Source: Aureococcus anophagefferens (lineage: Eukaryota; Sar; Pelagophyceae; Pelagomonadales; Pelagomonadaceae). Taken from it: a DNA stretch of 64,000 nt. The position numbers were made by a program, and so were the translations under genes. Below, piece after piece: positions 26,028-35,947 of the stretch (the stretch's first letter is position 1; every line of letters starts with the position of its first letter). The DNA is taken from contig NW_008705565.1 of NCBI RefSeq assembly GCF_000186865.1, positions 528,440 to 592,439 of the forward strand. Reading direction: 5' to 3'. The notes under the pieces are model-generated. The model saw nothing but the letters and a program-made list of their open reading frames with translations. It was not told the DNA's origin and did not search any database.

Positions 26028-27785
26028 ATGGCCGCCGTCGTGGTGGACCCCGGGCCCCTCGCCCGGCTGAGCCTGCGGGACGACGCGGGCGGGGTCGCCG
26101 GGGCTCGGGAGTCGCTCGACGTGGGCGGCGACGACGACACGAAGCCCTGGCAAAGAAGCGGGAGCTACGACTTCGACCGGCGGCCGCGGCGCTACCCCTA
26201 CCGGTCGCGCGACGCCTTCGTGTCGACGCCCCCGTCTCCCGCGGGCGACGGCTGGGGCGCGAGGCGCCGGTGGGTCGCGCCGCGGAGCCCCCGCCGCGAC
26301 TTCGGGGACCTCGCGGAGGCCGCGCCCTTGGCCGAGTTCGTCGAGGCCGCGGGCCGCGAGGCGAGCGAGACGGCGAGCTCCGGCGCCGGCGCGTCGTCGA
26401 GCGGCGGCTCCGACGTCTGCGACGAGCCGAGCGCCCTCGCCTGCGCCGTGGGGCCGAAGCGCGTCGAGGCGACGGTCGTGCGGAGCGCGTCGGCGTCCGT
26501 GTCGGACGGCGACGAGGCCGAGCGCCTCGAGGCGTGCCTGCGCCGGCGCCTCAAGGTGCTGGGCTTCGTGCTGAGCGCCTACGAGCTCGAGCACGCCGCC
26601 CTCGAGGCCGCGTCGGGGCTCCACGAGCTCGACGACGCGCCCGCGTGCGACGTGAGCCTCGAGCCGCGGCCGCGGCCGCGGCCGCCGGCGTCGCCCGTGC
26701 CCAGCGGCGAATCGCTGAGCTCCGGCTGCGGCTCCGTCGACCGCGAGCGGCCCCGGCGCGCCGCCGCCAAACGCGCGGCGCCGCGGCCGCGGCGGACCGC
26801 GCCGACGCGGCTGCCGCCGCCGTTCCCGCCGCCGGGCGGCGACGTCGGGCCGCCCCGGCGCCAGAGGCCCGACGAGTCCACGGACGTCGAGAGCGACTTC
26901 GAGATCGAGGCGTCGTCGACGTCCATGGCCGCCGCGGCCGCGGCCGCGGCCGCGCCGCCGGCCGCGGCGCGCCGGCCGCCGCCGCGGCCCGCCGCGCGGC
27001 CGCCGCGCCCGCCCGCCGCGCCGCGCCCGCCGCCGCCGCCGCAGCCCATCGTCGTCCGCCAGCCGCCGCAGCACCCCGTGGCCCTGCCGCCGCGGCACCT
27101 GCTCCACATCCCGCCGCAGCATCTCATCGCGCTGCAGCGGCAGCACGCGCTCGCGCTGCACCACGCGAACGCGCTCCAGCGCGCCAACGCCCTGCGCCAG
27201 CACCAGGCCGCGCCGCGCGTCGCCGCGCCCGTGCCGCGCGTCGCCGCGCCGCTGCGCGCCGCGCCGCCGCGCGGCGTCCGCGCGGCCGGGCCGCCGCCGC
27301 CGCCGCCGCCGCCGGCGAAGCCCATCACGCCCGACGGGTCGCCGCCGGCGTCGCCGGCCCACGACCACCGCAAGGGCGCGCCGGCCGCCCCGCCGCCGCC
27401 GCGCGCGCGCGAGGTCTCGCGCGACGCCGGCGCCGGCGACGTCGGCGCCGGCGACGCCGGCGACGACGGCTGGGAGCAGTTCCCGCGCCGGTCCGCGCGC
27501 CGCGACGCCAAGAAGCGCAAGCACGCGGGTCCGCGGGCCTGCGAGTTCCGCGGCGTCAAGAGCTGGGGCGGCTGGTGGTGGGCGAGCTACGGGAGCTCCG
27601 TCAGAAGCTACGAGCGCAAGCTCGACGCCGCGCGCGCGTACGACATGATGGCCCGCGGCGCCGGCGCGCCCCACCCGAACCCCAACCTGCCCCTCGACGC
27701 GGCGCAGCGCGCCTTCGAGGCCGCGGAGCTCCGCGGGGGGGCCGCGGACGAACCGCGGCGCGCCAAGAAGCCGCGGCTCCGATGA
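26028..27785 (+). CDS. AP2/ERF-domain transcription factor-like protein
   Basis: The product is 585 aa. A single AP2-like domain lies near the C-terminus (residues ~505-560): CEFRGVKSWGGWWWASYGSS, then ERKLDAARAYDMMARGAG, matching the three-strand sheet and helix of AP2 DNA-binding domains (YRGV, W-x-A, AARAYD). A basic patch RRDAKKRKH just before it can serve as a nuclear signal. The middle of the protein is Pro/Ala-rich with a His/Gln-rich stretch (~340-390), a plausible activation region. Target genes are unknown. The ATG has a good context (GACATGG). One exon. Confidence 0.82.
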   Translation: MAAVVVDPGPLARLSLRDDAGGVAGARESLDVGGDDDTKPWQRSGSYDFDRRPRRYPYRSRDAFVSTPPSPAGDGWGARRRWVAPRSPRRDFGDLAEAAPLAEFVEAAGREASETASSGAGASSSGGSDVCDEPSALACAVGPKRVEATVVRSASASVSDGDEAERLEACLRRRLKVLGFVLSAYELEHAALEAASGLHELDDAPACDVSLEPRPRPRPPASPVPSGESLSSGCGSVDRERPRRAAAKRAAPRPRRTAPTRLPPPFPPPGGDVGPPRRQRPDESTDVESDFEIEASSTSMAAAAAAAAAPPAAARRPPPRPAARPPRPPAAPRPPPPPQPIVVRQPPQHPVALPPRHLLHIPPQHLIALQRQHALALHHANALQRANALRQHQAAPRVAAPVPRVAAPLRAAPPRGVRAAGPPPPPPPPAKPITPDGSPPASPAHDHRKGAPAAPPPPRAREVSRDAGAGDVGAGDAGDDGWEQFPRRSARRDAKKRKHAGPRACEFRGVKSWGGWWWASYGSSVRSYERKLDAARAYDMMARGAGAPHPNPNLPLDAAQRAFEAAELRGGAADEPRRAKKPRLR

Positions 27786-28030
27786 TGGCGCCGCCGCCCC
27801 CCCCACCCCCTTCTCTCGTCCGCTGCTATATCGCCCGCTCAGGGCCCCCGCCGTTCCGTCCGGCACCGTTCCATTCGGCACCCCCAAATTAAGCTCGCTA
27901 CGAGGGCGACTTTTGCACTGCCACGGCATGATGGTGCCAGATGGTGCGTACACGTTGAAGTGCATGTTGAAACTTATGGTTGATGGTGAAGCGCAAAGGA
28001 GACGATGGGACTCATCGAGCTCTAAAACCG

Positions 28031-28723
28031 ATGCGCCTCCTCGCGACGCTCGCATCGCTGGCGGGACCGCGCGGGCCGACGCAGTCGCACCTCACGCTGG
28101 CGCACGCGCTGTGGCGCAGCACCGTGCGGCCGGGCGACGTCGTCGTCGACGCGACGGCGGGCCGCGGCCACGACACGGCGGTGCTCGCGGAGCTCGCGGG
28201 CGCGGCGGGCCGCGTCTACGCCATGGACGTCGACGCGGCGGCGCTCGCCGAGTGCGAGGCTCGAGTGCGCGCCGCGGCGCCGGACCTCGGCGCCTTCGCG
28301 CCGATCCTGGGCTCGCACGCGGCGCCGCCGCCGGGCCTGGGGCCGCGGCGGGCGCGGCTCGTCGTCTTCAACCTCGGGTACCTGCCGTCGAAGGGCGCCG
28401 CGGAGGGCGTGCCGACGACGAGCGCCGAGACGACGACGGCCGCGCTCTGCGACTGGGCGCTCGGCGCCGTCGTGCCCGGCGGCGCGGTGAGCGTGTCCGT
28501 CTACCCCGGCCACGCGTCCGGCGCGCGGGAGAGTCTGGCCGTGCGGGCGCTCGCGCGGTCGCTGTCGCCGTCCGCGTGGCGGTCGACGGAGCACGTCGCC
28601 GTGAACCACGGGCCCGACGCGCCCTACGTCGTCTCCCTGCACCGGCTCTTCCGCGACGACCGGGAGAACACGGACGACGACTTCGCCGCGGCGCGGGCCG
28701 CAGCGCTGGGCGCCATACGGTGA
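28031..28723 (+). CDS. MnmM/YtqB-like SAM-dependent RNA methyltransferase
   Basis: The product is 230 aa. It matches the rRNA_methylase (YtqB) family; bacterial MnmM in this family completes the mnm5 modification at wobble U34 of tRNA. Motifs: VVDATAGRGHDTAVLAELAG (SAM-binding motif I), VYAMDVDAAAL (motif II), ARLVVFNLGYLPSKG (NLGYLPG-like catalytic segment) and a final DAPYVVSLHRL. The short leader could target an organelle, but no clean signal is visible. An in-frame ATG at 27980 would add 17 residues. One exon. Confidence 0.85.
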   Translation: MRLLATLASLAGPRGPTQSHLTLAHALWRSTVRPGDVVVDATAGRGHDTAVLAELAGAAGRVYAMDVDAAALAECEARVRAAAPDLGAFAPILGSHAAPPPGLGPRRARLVVFNLGYLPSKGAAEGVPTTSAETTTAALCDWALGAVVPGGAVSVSVYPGHASGARESLAVRALARSLSPSAWRSTEHVAVNHGPDAPYVVSLHRLFRDDRENTDDDFAAARAAALGAIR

Positions 28724-28776
28724 TCGGGACGGTTAGCTCGGCGCGCGGGCGGTTTTTCGGGTGGGGCCCGCGCGCG

Positions 28777-31700
28777 CTAGAGGTCCGCGTGGCCGTTGCG
28801 CTGGCCGTTCGTCGGCGTGTTGGCGATGTACTCCTCGTCGGCGGCGAGGAGGGACCGCATGGCCTTGGCCTTGGCCTCCTGGACGAGCGCCTTGAAGTAG
28901 CGGAGCTTGAGCTTCGTGTCCTCCGGGTCGCTGAACTCGACGTCGATGGTGCGGTGTGCGTAGATGAAGGAGAACGCCAGGGGCCAGTTCTTGGCGGACA
29001 TGGACTTGCGCAACGTCTTCGTGCCGCAGAGGAGCTTGCCCTGGGCCGCCGGGTCGAGGTCGTGCGCGCCGCGGACCTCGACGCACTCGGAGAGCGGGTA
29101 CGACTCGCCTTTCGAGCGCGCGGCGCCGCCGCCGGGCTTCTCCCAGTAGAGCGCCGCGCCGCCGTCCGTGAGCTTGAGCTTGCGCTTCTGGGCCTTGCCG
29201 TTCGTCGAGTGCTTGAGCACGTGGACGCCCTCGGCGACGAGGGCCTCGACGAAGCCCCGGAGCTCCGCCTGCGTCACCGTGACCTTCTGCTGGGGCTTGC
29301 GCTTCTCCAACAGCTTCTTGCGGAGCGCCGGCGCCATGTGGGCGCTGTGCTGCAACAATTTCTGGCGCAGCCGGCCGTAGGACTGGTGCGCGTCCGTGCC
29401 GTGGAGCGCCGACGACTCGTCGAGGTGCCGCGACGTCTGCTCGCGCGCGAGGACGCACTCGCGCTTCGCCTCGTCGACGATGGCCAATAGCTGGGCCTCG
29501 CGCTGCTTGGCCTTGGTCGCCTGGGCGCGCCAGGACTCCGCGCGCGCCTCCGCGCCCGCGCACCGCTCGCGGAGCGCCGCGTTCTCGCTCCGGAGCTCCT
29601 CGAGCGCGCGCGACGCCTCCGTGGCGACCTCGCGGGCGGCGGCGACGGTGGCCGCCGCCTCGGCGCGCGCCTTCTCGAGGATCTCCTTCTGCTTCTCGCG
29701 GTCGAGGTCCGCGGCGGCGTCCTTCCGCGCGTTCGACGAGAAGATGCCGCGCGCGACCGCGGAGCCCTTCTGGCGCGGCGGCGGCGGCAGGGGCGCCTTC
29801 TTCTCCTCCTGGGACGGCGAGCCCAGGTTCTTGAGCTTGGACTGGAGCGAGTCGAGGCGCTCGCCCTTGGACTTCATCTCGAGCACGAACGCGACGCGAT
29901 TCCGCGCGAGCTTCGGGCGCAGGAGCCGCGTCTGGAGCGCGAGCGACGCCGTCTTGGCCGAGGCGAGGTAGCCCACGAGGCGCACGTCGATGCCCCGCCA
30001 CACGGCCTGGAAGCGCACCGTCGCGCGGAGCACGCGCCGCTTCCGGCTCGCCGCGCGCCGCGCGAGGTAGCACCGGCCGTGGGTCTGGGCCACGAGGAGC
30101 CGCGCCTTGAAGCGCTTGAAGGCGGCGTAGGTCAGGTGGCGCCGCGCCAAGGCCTGGATCGTCGCCGCGCGGTCGAAGCACGCCGCCGCGCGCAGCGCCT
30201 CGAGGTCGTCGAGCGCGCCGTCGCGGAGGAAGACCTTCGTGCGCCCGACGAAGACGCGGCCCGCTAAGGCCTTCTTCCGCTTCTGCTTCGCCGCGGCCCT
30301 CGACCGCGGCGCGGCGTCGTCGTGGACGGCGTCGACGATGGCCAGCGCCGCGGCCTTCCACGGCGCGGCCGCCGCGACGACCGCGCGGTCCAGGATCAGA
30401 TCCTCGTCGTCGCCGTGCCTCAGGTCCGCCGCCGTCGGCGCGTCCAGGTCGTCGGCGCCGCCGTAGGAGTCGAAGGCGTCGTCGAAGTCGCCGAGGCCCG
30501 CCTGCTCCGCGGCCGCGCGGCACCGCTCCAGCGTCGCGGACGCGGCGGGCCCGACGACCGCGAAGCGCTCCACGAAGGCCCGCAGCGGCTTGCGGTCCGG
30601 GTAGCCCGCGCGCGCGACGCGCAACGCGCTCAGCACGCCGCAGCACCGCAGCTGCTCGACCACCGGCAAACGGTGGAACGCGTCCTTCGAGTCGATGGGC
30701 CGCGCGGCGTCGTTCGGGCCTGGGCAGGAAAAGAGTGATTCAACGTCGCTTCAACACGAGTGTTCCGCGCGAGCGCGTTCCGAAAAAAAGCATCCACGCT
30801 TCGAGGCCGTTCCGAAAGATGATCGCTCGTCCAAAACTCAGCCGAAACAAGTGGAAAACGGCCGAGCTAGGAGCCTTTGAAGTTGGGCATTTCGCTCTCT
30901 TTTCCTGCCCTGGTTCGGGCGGATGCAGCGCACGTAGCGGCACTTCGTCGCGGCGATCTGGCGCATGAGGTCGCGGAGCTGGGACCGGAACTTGCTGCCC
31001 ACGGTCTCCTGGCTGGACAGGTGGCTCCCCCGGCGCTGCGGCCGCCGGCCCGACGCGCGGCGCCCGCCGTCGCCGCCGCCGAACTTGGACCGCAGCAGGT
31101 TCGCGGCCTCGGCGGCGGCGAAGAGGGCCACGGGCGAGCTCAGCGACGCCTTCTCGTCGACGACGAAGGACGGCCGGTGGGCGCCGTCGCCGTCGACGGG
31201 CGTCGTCATCGCCTCGACCAATTTCGTGGGCAGGACGTCGCGGTTCCGCTCGACCCAGCCCTTCGACGTGTACATGACCGTCCCCGCGTAGTGGGCGATG
31301 GTGAAGGGCAGCGCCTCGCCGTCGCTGTGCTGCTTGATCTTGGGCGTCGCGAGGCAGGCGTGGCCCTTGTGGAAGTTGAGCAGCTTGTCGACGAAGTTGC
31401 TGTCGTTGCCCGAGTTGCCGCGGACGCACTCCTCGTTCAGGATGTCCACGAGCCCCGCCCGCGCCTCGATGAGGCGCAGCACCTCGGCGTTGTCGTCGAA
31501 GTCGACCTTGGTCCAGGGCACGCCCTCGGCGAGCAGCTCGCGCTGCGCTCGCGCGAGCACGTCGGCGACGAAGCGCTGCTGCAGCCGCTCGTTGGCCAGG
31601 TTGATGAGCAGCTGCTCGAAGCCGTTCGCCGACCCCGCGGCGCCGTAGAACTCGAAGCCGAACAGGTCCAGCATGCCGATGACGACGCCCGGCGGCCGCG

Positions 31701-33177
31701 CGTCGCCCTCGGCGCGCCGCGTCGCCGCGTTCGAGAGCGCGACGACCTGGGCAGCAAAAGAGAGATTCAATGTCGCTTCAATGTGAGTGTTCCGCGCGCG
31801 CGCGTTCCAAAAAAAAGCATCCACGCTTCGAGACCGTTCCGAGAGACGATCGCTCGTCCAAAAATCAGCCAAAACGAGTGGAAAACGGCCGAGAAAGGAG
31901 CCTTTGAAGTTGGGAATTTCGCTCTCTTTTGCTGCCCTGGCGACGACCTTGTCGAAGACGCGGCTGTAGAGCTCCTTCGCCAGCGCGTCGCGCGCGTCGG
32001 CGGCGGATTCCGCCGATAGAGCGACGGTCGCGCTGCGGATCTCGCGCAGCGTGAGGCCCCGCTCCAGCAGCTTGCGGTCGCAGCCGAGCGCGGCCGCGGC
32101 CCCGGTCAGCGCCGGCGGGTTCGCGACCTTGCAGCCGTCGTCGTCCACGGTCGAAATGACGACCGTGTCGAAGCGCACGTCGCCGAGGGCGAGCACGGCG
32201 TCGACGCAGTGCAACAAACCCGCGACCTCGCCGTCGTCGAGGCCGCAGACGGCCCGCAGCCCGTCGACCATGCCGCCGTGCGACGACAGGTCGTCCTTGC
32301 CGCGCGCGTGCGCCGCCGACGCGTCGGCGACGGCGTGGGGGTGCTCGCTCAGGTAGCTCGGCACCTTGTCGAGGCGCCCCGCGTCGGCCTCGCGCTTGCG
32401 GAGGTGCTCGTAGAAGACGTGGTACGTCCGCTCGCCCGACGCGCGCTCGACGACGCGCGTCTTCTCCAGCAGCGCCGTCTCGCACCAGCTCGACTCGATG
32501 GCCATCGTGTCCCGGTCGAACTCGACGCGCAGGAACTTGGCGAAGCGGCTCGAGTTGCCGTTGCGCAGCGTCGCCGCGTTGCCGAACGACTCGAGGAGCG
32601 GCCCCGCCCGGAGCACCTGCGCGACGATGGTCTTCGTCGCGGAGCCGTGCTGGGCGATGTCCGCGAGGTGGGCGAGCATCAGTTTCACCGTCTCCGTCTT
32701 CCCCGCGCCGGACTCGCCGGACACCAAGATGGACTGGTCCTCGCCGCGCGCGGCGCCGCGCGCCGCGGCGCCCGACACCGAGTAGACGTGCGCCGCGCGG
32801 CGCGTCTCGTCGCTCGACGGCGCGTCGCTGTGGAGCGCCCGTAGATCCTCCGTGTAGAGCGGCAGCCACTTGAAGGGGTTCACGGCGAGGACGACGTCGC
32901 CCGCGGCGACGTACGGCCGCCCCGCGGCGCACCGCCTCTCGATGGCCTCGAGGATCGTCGCCTCGTGGACGTGGCCCAGGTCGCACAAATCCTCCACGTC
33001 CCTCAGCTCGACGACCTCCTCCTGGACCATCTCCTCGGGCGGGAGCGTCACCTTCATGGGCCGGCCCTCGACGACGCCGTCGACGACCAGGCCGCCGACG
33101 TAGCGCTCCGGCGGATTCGGCACGGTGCACCGGGCCCAGACCTTGGACCCCACCGTGTCCTCGACGTAGATCTTCAT
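28777..33177 (-). CDS. myosin heavy chain with two introners and PH-like tail
   Basis: The product is 1332 aa from exons 33177-31948, 31746-30921 and 30719-28777. The motor domain has GSKVWARC, P-loop GESGAGKTET, switch I NGNSSRFAKF, IGMLDLFGFEFYG (switch II), the actin-binding CRYVRCIRPN and VVEQLRCCGVLSALRVARAG. IQ-like motifs (ATIQALARRHLTYAAFKRFK) and a coiled coil follow. The tail ends in a PH-like domain (~1190-1310; KLKLTDGGAALYWEKPG). Both introns are 201 bp and consist of a 193-bp introner plus one 8-bp target duplication. The first is GT-AG; the second uses a GC donor, with both splice joins restoring invariant motor sequence. Myosin class is not assigned. Confidence 0.92.
30720..30912 (-). 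mobile_element. introner element A1 (193 bp) in myosin intron 2
   Basis: An element of 193 bp with imperfect terminal inverted repeats (CTGGGCAGGAAAAGAG at one end, CTTTTCCTGCCCTG at the other), flanked by the 8-bp duplication GTTCGGGC at 30712-30719 and 30913-30920. Read in the gene's sense, the upstream duplication copy GCCCGAAC supplies the GC donor and the element end supplies the AG acceptor. It matches the copy at 31747 along its whole length. Confidence 0.9.
31747..31939 (-). mobile_element. introner element A2 (193 bp) in myosin intron 1
   Basis: Same length and orientation as the element at 30720, differing at scattered positions. Terminal repeats are CTGGGCAGCAAAAGAGAG and its near-complement. 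The 8-bp duplication GCGACGAC lies at 31739-31746 and 31940-31947; in sense it reads GTCGTCGC and supplies the GT donor. Removing it restores SRVFDKVVALSNAATRR. Confidence 0.9.
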
Positions 33178-33560
33178 CGTCGCGTTTGTCGGAGCGGTTG
33201 CGCTGTGTTGGTCGCGCGCGCGCGACGGCGCGAACGGTGGGGCAGCCCGCCTCGGGCAGCGCCGCGGCGGGGCCGCGCAGCCGCGCGCGGCGAAGCGCCG
33301 GGCGCGGCGCTCGGGGACGCCCGAGGGGCCGCCGAAGCGCCTTCGGTTGCCACGCGCCTCGCCGGGGCTCGGGCCTGGGCCCGGCGACGCGCAAAAATGC
33401 AAATCTGCAGTGTCGTCGACACCGGCGGCGACTTACTACGTCGATAGCACCGTGGCGGCAATAATGCCGCGAGGTCGTCATTGATGCTATGTTGATTTTG
33501 GCTATGGCCAAAGCATCAGCGTCTGGCGCGACTCCAGAGCCGAGCGAACCCGCAGCCACC
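33178..33560. other. divergent promoter region, nothing specific seen
   Basis: The spacer lies between the myosin start and the preferred start of the BMT5-like gene. Small GC-rich frames on both strands look like artefacts. No repeat or motif stands out. The alternative start of the next gene at 33489 lies within it. Confidence 0.5.
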
Positions 33561-34610
33561 ATGAAACGTTCCGCGGACGCGCCGTCGCAAGCCGCGGACG
33601 CGCCAGCACAACCCAAGCGCAAGCGCAAGAAGAAGGAGAAGCCGACGTGCGAGCGCGACTGCCGCCACCTCTATTGCCTGCGCGGCACCTACGACTGCGC
33701 GCTGGAGGGCTGCGTGCCCTGCGCCTACAAGCTGTGCCTCCACTCTGACCCGGAGCGGCCGCTGCCGCCGCCGGAGCGGCCCGAGCAGTGCCTGCGCGTG
33801 CGGCGCGGCGGCGACGGCGGCGACCGCGGCCGCGTCTTCGGCGGCCGGACCGCGCTCACGGTCGGCGACGGCGACTGCTCCTTTTCGCTCGCGATCGCCG
33901 GGGCCTGCGCCCGCCTCGACGCGTCGACGCTCGCGCCGGACGAGGACGCGCTCTGCGGCCTCTACGAGGGCCTGCCGATCCGGGCGCACGTCGCGAAGAT
34001 CCGGAAGGCGAAGCACTGCCGCCTCCTCTTCGGGGTGGACGCCACGGACCTCGCCGCGGCGCCCAACATCAACACCTACGACCGCGTCGTCTTCAATTTT
34101 CCCTGCCTGCCCGTCGCCGCCGGCCAGGACGGCCAGAACCCGGACTCGAAGGTCGCGGACGCCGCGGCGCTCGTCGCGAACCGCGACTTGGTCCGGCGCT
34201 TCGCGCGGTCCGCGCTCGCGGTGCTCGCGCCCGGCGGCGAGGTCCACGTGAGCCACAAGACCATCGAGCCCTACAAGTGGTGGGGCTTCCCGGATTTGGT
34301 GACGGACGCGGAGGCCGGGCTCGCGTACCGCGGCGCCTACGTCTTCGACCGCGCGTCGTTCCCGCCCTACGCGAACCGGAAAGCCTGCGACCGGGCGTCC
34401 TTCACGGCGACGGACGCCGTCACCTACGTCTACGCCGGCCCCGGCGACGGTCCCGGCGCGACGCTGCCGCCGCGGTCCGAAGCTCCCCCGGACGCCGCGG
34501 CGCCGCCGTTCCACCGGGGGCCCCTGGCTCCCCCCGACACGTTCGGCGCGTTCCTGCGCGTCGACCCCCCGCTGCTCGCGCGCGTGCGCGATGCGCAGCA
34601 AAAGCGGTAG
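33561..34610 (+). CDS. BMT5-like (DUF2431) rRNA uridine methyltransferase
   Basis: The product is 349 aa. Yeast BMT5 in this family makes m3U2634 in 25S rRNA. A basic leader (PKRKRKKKEKP) and a Cys-rich knuckle (CERDCRHLYCLRGTYDC, CVPCAYKLC) precede the Rossmann core. The core shows VGDGDCSFSLAIAGAC (SAM motif I), LFGVDATDL, YDRVVFNFPC and a GGEVHVSHKTIEPYKWWGF segment, all characteristic of DUF2431. The nuclear-type basic leader fits nucleolar work. The ATG at 33561 is preferred for its context (GCCACCATGA); an in-frame ATG at 33489 would add 24 residues. It converges on the next gene with one base between stop codons. Confidence 0.9.
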   Translation: MKRSADAPSQAADAPAQPKRKRKKKEKPTCERDCRHLYCLRGTYDCALEGCVPCAYKLCLHSDPERPLPPPERPEQCLRVRRGGDGGDRGRVFGGRTALTVGDGDCSFSLAIAGACARLDASTLAPDEDALCGLYEGLPIRAHVAKIRKAKHCRLLFGVDATDLAAAPNINTYDRVVFNFPCLPVAAGQDGQNPDSKVADAAALVANRDLVRRFARSALAVLAPGGEVHVSHKTIEPYKWWGFPDLVTDAEAGLAYRGAYVFDRASFPPYANRKACDRASFTATDAVTYVYAGPGDGPGATLPPRSEAPPDAAAPPFHRGPLAPPDTFGAFLRVDPPLLARVRDAQQKR

Positions 34611-34611
34611 G

Positions 34612-35739
34612 TTATAGGGGCGCGGCCTCGGCGAAGACGTCGACGTCGACGGTGGCCGTGCCGCGGTCATAGAGCGGCGCCGCGTCGCCGAGGCCGTCGA
34701 GGGGCAGGAGCAGCGAATTCGCGTAGGTCGCGCGCGCGCGGAGGACCTCCGTGTCGAAGTCGTCGGGCGCGAAGAGGCGGTAGAAGGTCGCGCCCTGGAC
34801 CTGCGCGCGGATGCCCCAGCGCCAGCCGCCGCCCGACGGGCACGCCGCGGGGCCGAGCTTGAAGGAGAGGCGCAACGGCTCGGCGCCCTTAGAGTCGGGC
34901 ACGGGCACGAGCAGGGGCGCCCCGTCGGGCCCCGCCAGCGCGAAGGTCACCGCCTCGAGCCCCGCGCCGCCGGACTCCGTCCGATTCACGGCCCGGAGCG
35001 CCGCCTTCGCGAAGTCCGAGTACTCCGCCCCGTCGACGGGCCGCCACTCGTCGGCGGCGGCGCGGGCCACGAGGCGCGCCTGGGCCGCGGCGATGGCGTC
35101 GACGATGCGGTCGTAGCCCACGCGGCCGCCCTGCAGCGGGGCGCCGCCGTCGACCACTAGACAGTCGCGCTCGATGTCGCGGCGGCTCTGCTGCTCGGAC
35201 GCGTCCTTCTTCGTCGTCGGCTTCGGCGCGCCGCCGCGCATGGGCAGGTCCCGGGCGCTCAACGCGACGCGCGCGCCGCCGGGCGCCGACGCGGCCGCGA
35301 CGAGCGCCGCGGCGCTCGCGCCGCCGCCGAGCGCGGCCTCGACGCGGCCCCGCGCGGGCGTCGCGTCGCGCGGGGCCGCGGGGCCCGCGGCGGCGGCGAG
35401 GGTCCCGCGGAGCTCGGCGACGCGCGCGCCGTCGTCGCCCGCGGGCGACGGCGGGCTCGCCGGCGGATCCGCGGCCTCGCGCTTGAGCCGCCGCGCGAGC
35501 GTCCGCGCGGCCGCGGCCCGCTCCAGCAGCGCGAGCTCGTGCACCGCCGCGACCTGCTGCGTCGCCAGGACCCGCGCCTCGAGCACGGCGTCGGAGCCCT
35601 CGTCCTCGTCGTCCGACGGCAGAGCGACGACGGACGACAGGGACAGCTCGATCTCCTCGACGGTGACGACGACGAAGGCGTCGCCGCAGATCTCCGGGGG
35701 GTTGCGCTTGCTCTTTTTCGTCGCGATCTGGGACGCCAT
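34612..35739 (-). CDS. unrecognised protein
   Basis: The product is 375 aa with no family recognised. The N-terminus is basic (MASQIATKKSKRNPP), followed by an acidic strip (SDDEDEGSD) and a long Ala-rich helical region. The C-terminal ~170 residues look globular: DIERDCLVVDGGAPLQGGR, VGYDRIVDAIAAAQARL, then beta-rich LRLSFKLGPAACPSGGGWRW and FYRLFAPDDFDTEVLRARA. A nuclear location is suggested only by charge. The start at 35739 is chosen because the frame upstream to 36015 overlaps the promoter and start of the divergent gene at 35948. Confidence 0.65.
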   Translation of the reverse strand: MASQIATKKSKRNPPEICGDAFVVVTVEEIELSLSSVVALPSDDEDEGSDAVLEARVLATQQVAAVHELALLERAAAARTLARRLKREAADPPASPPSPAGDDGARVAELRGTLAAAAGPAAPRDATPARGRVEAALGGGASAAALVAAASAPGGARVALSARDLPMRGGAPKPTTKKDASEQQSRRDIERDCLVVDGGAPLQGGRVGYDRIVDAIAAAQARLVARAAADEWRPVDGAEYSDFAKAALRAVNRTESGGAGLEAVTFALAGPDGAPLLVPVPDSKGAEPLRLSFKLGPAACPSGGGWRWGIRAQVQGATFYRLFAPDDFDTEVLRARATYANSLLLPLDGLGDAAPLYDRGTATVDVDVFAEAAPL

Positions 35740-35947
35740 CGCGACACCACCCCTCCTGGCGCGTTTGCCGACACCGAAGGCGGCGGCTCCAGGGCCGTCG
35801 TCCTTGTCCACAAGTGTGGCAGCGGCACTGTCAACTCGCTCAGCGACGATGCCGTCGTACTTGCCGTCGTCGTTGGCTTCTGGCGCGGTGCCGTGTCCAG
35901 CTGCCGTGTCCGCCGTCGTCGTCGTTGCCACCTCCGGGCGCGCCACG

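Noticed and set aside
30838..33402. Myosin read as a continuous frame through the 31747-31939 element
   Set aside because: The insert lies between residues that adjoin in all myosin motors and carries 8-bp duplications; excision restores the conserved sequence.
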